From Mimachlamys varia (taxonomy: Eukaryota; Mollusca; Bivalvia; Pectinida; Pectinidae): a DNA stretch of 64,000 nucleotides. Position 1 is the first letter of the stretch. Each line of letters starts with the position of its first letter. Below the pieces are notes generated by a model. The model had not been told where the DNA came from. It was given only the letters and a program-made list of their open reading frames with translations, and made no database searches. The translations under genes were made by a program, and so were the position numbers. This document shows positions 59,791 through 64,000 of the stretch, piece by piece. The stretch lies in NCBI GenBank assembly GCA_947623455.1, contig OX392538.1:34037001-34101000 (forward strand). The letters are read 5' to 3'.

Positions 59791-60150
59791 ATGTCTTGTT
59801 CCTGTGTCAAATCGCCTCTTCTTTGGACGGAATCATCGTCAGCTGATCTCCAAACGCTGTTATATACGACCTGTGTATTGTACCACTTGGTAACAAGTCA
59901 GCTGGTTAAGGAAAACTATTCGATATTACGTAGAGAATATCGTTCTGGTAAGAAATTTTATGAGATTCACAAATTTTGATCATTTAATTATTCGATCGTG
60001 ACTGTTTTTTGGCTTGATGTTTTCTAAAACCCGTTAAAAATAGTGGATTTTGATGGTATTATTTTGCTACCGTGTATTACAGAAAATATGCCGAAATGCA
60101 TTGTGGACTCAAACAGAATCGGTGACGTAGTACACACACCGGTGCTGCAG
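59791..60150 (+). CDS. Unrecognised gene, two candidate 5' exons divergent from CDK12
   Basis: An open stretch from ATG 59791 ends at TCTG|GTAAGA (59947). After a 135-base gap, an acceptor ttacag opens an exon 60083-60150 ending CTGCAG|GTAAAC. The phases match (1 then 1; 157 nt and 68 nt) and the join stays open for 75 codons, starting MSCSCVKSPLLWTESSSADL and ending GDVVHTPVLQ. I do not recognise the protein and found no convincing third exon before the window's end. It could also be a non-coding divergent transcript. Support is the splice signals, the matched phase and the position only. Confidence 0.35.
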
Positions 60151-62200
60151 GTAAACAACCTTCCTCATTGCATGCCACCAACACTTAAAAAATCTTAATT
60201 GTTTTACTTTATTTATGAATTTGCTTGATATAGGAAGATCATGTGTTTGTTGAATATATAGGTGTTCGTATTAACTATCTGTAACTGTTTCCTGAGTTGT
60301 TGTTCTTGGATATCGATCGATGAGCCTGAATCCCGATCATGAATGTTTATGTTATTTAGAGGTTTACAACTTACACAGCGAGATACGTACTTGAATCGGC
60401 AAAATCATATAGACCTCTTATTTACTAGTCAATTTAATCTATCTAACTATATATATATACATGTATATATATAATTGTCTTTATACACATGTAGCTATAG
60501 GCAGATAATAATTATTTAAGGGATGTAGTATAGGCCTACACAAATGTAATACACGCACAAGATTATACTATAATGACATACTTATACTTGTATACAATTT
60601 TTATTGTAGCTTTGTGTTTACTATTAAATCTACTGAAAAAATGGGAATATTGGGAAAAAGAAATTCAAATATAAAAGGGTTTCCCCAAAAGGATTAATTA
60701 TAATTACCTTTCTAACCCATATATATATCTTATATTATATTCCTCTTTTGTAATGTACAGTAAACACGTTTATAACGAATCTCTGGTGACTTAGAAAATC
60801 AGTTCATTAGCATATAGTTCCAGGGATAATTCTGACTCTTAACACCTATGGGAGAATTTGAGGGATTTCATGGGATCAGCAAAATATCTATGAGAGTTTT
60901 CTTTATAAAGTAATTTAATTTTGAATTTTTAATGAGGAAAATCTGGGGAAAAATCCCAAAATCTCGCCCCAAAGTGATCCCTGTAGTTCACTATACTTGT
61001 ATAACAAATTACGGGGAAAGTCATGCATATATGTTACAGGAATTATCAATACTATACAACTTCAATTAGATATGTCTTATTTCTGAATGTTATAAATATT
61101 GTCATTTTAGGTGCTCTAGTTATCATACTGATAATAAAGATAATTATGTATGTTAACTGTTAATAAAAATATATCACAGCTCGATCCTTACAATGTTATC
61201 ACATGCACATGCCCTGTTATTATCTGTCTTCACTTCAACAGATTTATCTACTCTAATAAAATTTTCCCGACCCTAACTAACCCTATTGTTCTCCACAAAA
61301 TCACTCTCAGAACTAGAGAATGTAGCCATAATAATAAGATAATTGGCAAGTTTGATATCAGACTGTGTCATGTGTTGATAGGCGGCCATTTTCTCAAAAC
61401 ATCAAGGAGTTCCAATACCTGACCATTCGTTGAAAATGTATTCAGCTGTAATATCATTATCACCTCCAGAACACATTCATCAAGTTTCAAAAAATACTAG
61501 TGATAATTAGTTTAATGATTTAAGAACATTGTTGTATCAAGAGAATCAATTTTTCGTGCAGGCGACGAGAATTAAGATGATTCGAGTAATCTTTTTTTTT
61601 TCCTATGAAGCTACATGTACTTCAGTCTGACGGGGGTAAAATTTCTGAAAAAGCATTTATTCAATATTTTTGGAATGTATTTATTTCAATTAGTAGATTG
61701 TGTACAAATGTATGCCAGTCATCCATAACTTCAGTAGTTTTCTATCGATTTGAGTATGGAATTGTGGCCGTTTCTTAAGTGGGCATAAATCGGTAATATG
61801 AGCTAGGATATTGGTAAATAAAAGGAGTGACCACTGCCAGCGGACCCACTACGTTATGTATGATTAGTATTTAGTGTTGATAATTTCATGAGCAGACCTA
61901 GAATCTGCTACGTAATAAGCATTAATTCATGATGAAATTTGTTTTACATTTTAATTTTTACATTACAAATGATAGGGCGCCTGATGGGGAATGAAAAATA
62001 CTACGTTATAGCCGTGAATTTGTTGTAAGCGTGTTTTTAATAAACATTTTACTGTGTGCATACGATGAACACTATATTATGTTGGTTATTGCTCCTTTAA
62101 CATAAGAGGCCGCTGGATTTTATATGATTTTGCTGGGCCTGTCAAAAAGTATCTCACCGTTTTAAACCTCTAATATTGTTGGAATATAGTTGGTTATGAA
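60151..62200. other. No gene recognised
   Basis: AT-rich DNA with an (AT)n-like run near 60450-60475 and the short MITE at 60821. Open stretches are short with no recognisable protein. Further exons of the unrecognised plus-strand gene could hide here. Confidence 0.4.
60821..60983. mobile_element. Short hAT-like MITE with 6-bp target duplication
   Basis: Ends CAGGGAT and ATCCCTG. tagttc is repeated directly on both sides (60815-60820 and 60984-60989). The right-end interior (aaaatctcgccccaaagtga) resembles that of the element at 49206, so they are likely one family. Confidence 0.75.
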
Positions 62201-62212
62201 AACAATAACTCA

Positions 62213-62575
62213 ATTCCATACATACATACATATATACTAATACAATAAGTAAATATGTTGGTATCATATTTTACTGCTTTTTATAGTTATACTTATATTG
62301 AGAGGTGTAAATTATTCTGTCTTACTGCGTTGACAAATCTGTTATTCGCAGTTATAAATAAGCTGATAGTAACTTAAACTTTGTATACAGGCTGGTGTAA
62401 TTTTTCTCAAATTCTCTATAAATATCAGTTACCTTACTCAATTCCATACATATATACTAATACAATAAATAAAAATGTTGCTATTATATTTTACTGCTTT
62501 TTGTAGTTATACATATATTTAAGAGGTGTAAATTGTTCTGTCTTATTGCATTGACAAATCTGTTATTCGCAGGTA
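62213..62575. repeat. Direct duplication of a roughly 140-bp segment
   Basis: Block 62213-62352 recurs at 62439-62573: tatatactaatacaata, ttttactgcttttt, agaggtgtaaatt, gacaaatctgttattcgca in the same order with about 10 percent visible differences. caataaataagctgatg also recurs near 62810. Confidence 0.75.
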
Positions 62576-62919
62576 TGGCATCAATCAAAAGTTTCTTGAC
62601 ATGATAAAACCTTTAACATTGTTGGGGTACTATTAATATCATTTTTTGAAAAACAATTTCTGCTTATTAATATGACTTGTAATACAGTATAAGAATATTA
62701 TTAACATTTTTACATGTCATATGCTATTAAATGATTGAGCTATATATATAATACTTATGAAGCTCAGGATGTCTATACACCTGGTAGACACCCATATAGT
62801 CTACTACAGGCAATAAATAAGCTGATGGTAACTAACATTGTATACAGGCTGGTACAATTTTTCTCAAATTCTCTCAGTTACCTATATATTGTATATGTAG
62901 CTACATTGTACATGTATAA

Positions 62920-63455
62920 CACCAAATATGATCATGATCAGTTATCTGTAACTCCAGTAATAAAAGCACTGTTTTGATGTAACATTTTAAAACTTCACAG
63001 AAAAATGAAAATAGACATGGCGGCTTTGCTGAAAATATCAAGTACCCATAACACCAAATATCAGTTATCTAACTCCAATAATCAAATTAAAGCACTGACG
63101 TTTATTTTAATGAACATTTAAAACTTGACAGAAAGATTAAAATAGACATGGCTGATGATTTGCTGAAAATATCAATTACCCTTAACACAAAATATCAGTT
63201 ATCTAACTCCAATATTTGAATTAAAGCACTGTTTATTTTGATAACATTTTGATACTTCACAGAAAGATGAAAGTACATGTGGTTGCATGATTTGCTGAAA
63301 ATATCAATTACCCTTAACACCAAATATCAGTTATCTAACTCCAATATTTGAATTAAAGCACTGTTTATTTTGATAACATTTTGAAACTTCACAGAAAGAT
63401 GAAAGTACATGTGGTTGCATGATTTGCTGAAAATATCAATTACCCTTAACACCAA
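62920..63455. repeat. About 130-bp tandem repeat, roughly four units
   Basis: Units contain atttgctgaaaatatcaatt, accaaatatcagttatctaa, aattaaagcactgtttattt and cttcacagaaagatgaaa. The last two are nearly identical. Confidence 0.85.
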
Positions 63456-64000
63456 ATATCAGTTACCTGTGGCACCAAATATCAGTTACCTGTGACACAA
63501 AATATCAGTTACCTGTGACATCAAATATCAGTTACCTGTGACACCAAATATCAGTTACCTGTGACATCAAATATCAGTTACCTGTGACACCAAATATCAG
63601 TTACCTGTGACACCAAATATCAGTTACCTGTGACACCCAATATCAGTTACCTGTGACACTAAATATCAGTTACCTGTGACACCAAATATCAGTTACCTGT
63701 GACATCAAATATCAGTTACCTGTGACACTAAATATCAGTTACCTGTGACACCAAATATCAGTTACCTGTGACACCCAATATCAGTTACCTGTGACACTAA
63801 ATATCAGTTACCAGTGTGACATCAAATATCAGTTACCTGTGACACCAAATATCAGTTACCTGTGACACTAAATATCAGTTACCTGTGACACCAAATATCA
63901 GTTACCTCTGACACCAAATATCAGTTACCTGTGACACTAAATATCAGTTACCAGTGTGACATCAAATATCAGTTACCTGTGACACCCAGTATCAGTTACC
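63456..64000. repeat. 23-bp minisatellite, runs off the right edge
   Basis: About 24 copies of accaaatatcagttacctgt plus gac, with caccaa/catcaa/cactaa/caccca variants and occasional ccagtgtgac units two bases longer. Confidence 0.93.

Overview
This is eukaryotic nuclear DNA: AT-rich, with intron-split genes, GT-AG junctions, long introns and dense non-coding repeats. The protein set (one CDK12/13-type kinase, WDR24, MPLKIP) is animal. The dispersed repeats, including units built on phrases like gaccttgaa...ggtcaaggtcat and the aagaggccc / ggccaggtgagct termini, and a Ngaro/DIRS-like retroelement, fit a lophotrochozoan, most likely a bivalve mollusc. The phylum is an inference from repeat style, not proof.

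Layout. (1) 113-8144, minus strand: the N-terminal third of WDR24, a GATOR2 subunit. Seven coding exons can be read (236 residues); the rest lies beyond the left edge. Its introns hold three minisatellites. (2) 8449-9540, plus strand: MPLKIP (TTDN1), two exons, 180 residues, complete. It appears to share a bidirectional promoter with WDR24. (3) About 10.7-28 kb: no recognisable gene. Two Tc1-like MITE copies are followed by a cluster of five different minisatellites (unit lengths about 24-27, 34, 40, 35 and 32 bp). (4) 28-33 kb: AT-rich sequence, probably including the CDK12 3' UTR. (5) 33156-59611, minus strand: CDK12, ten coding exons joining in one open frame of 1507 codons plus stop. Its 15.5-kb first intron is a stack of nested mobile elements: hAT-like MITEs with intact target duplications, a piggyBac-like MITE, a molluscan-style composite repeat, and a complete-length Ngaro/DIRS-like tyrosine-recombinase retroelement inside a second inverted-repeat element. 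(6) 59.8-60.15 kb, plus strand: two candidate exons of an unrecognised gene divergent from CDK12. (7) 60.2-64 kb: no gene seen; short MITEs, a duplicated block, and a 23-bp minisatellite running off the right edge.

The genes do not form a pathway. WDR24 acts in amino-acid signalling to mTORC1, MPLKIP in mitosis and gene-expression integrity, and CDK12 in RNA polymerase II CTD phosphorylation. The points most worth a second look are: a DWG in place of DFG motif in the CDK12 kinase domain; a duplicated, splice-competent 30-nt microexon candidate after CDK12 exon 9; a retroelement whose repeats are nearly identical although its ORFs are broken; and an ordered nesting history that can be read from target-site duplications.
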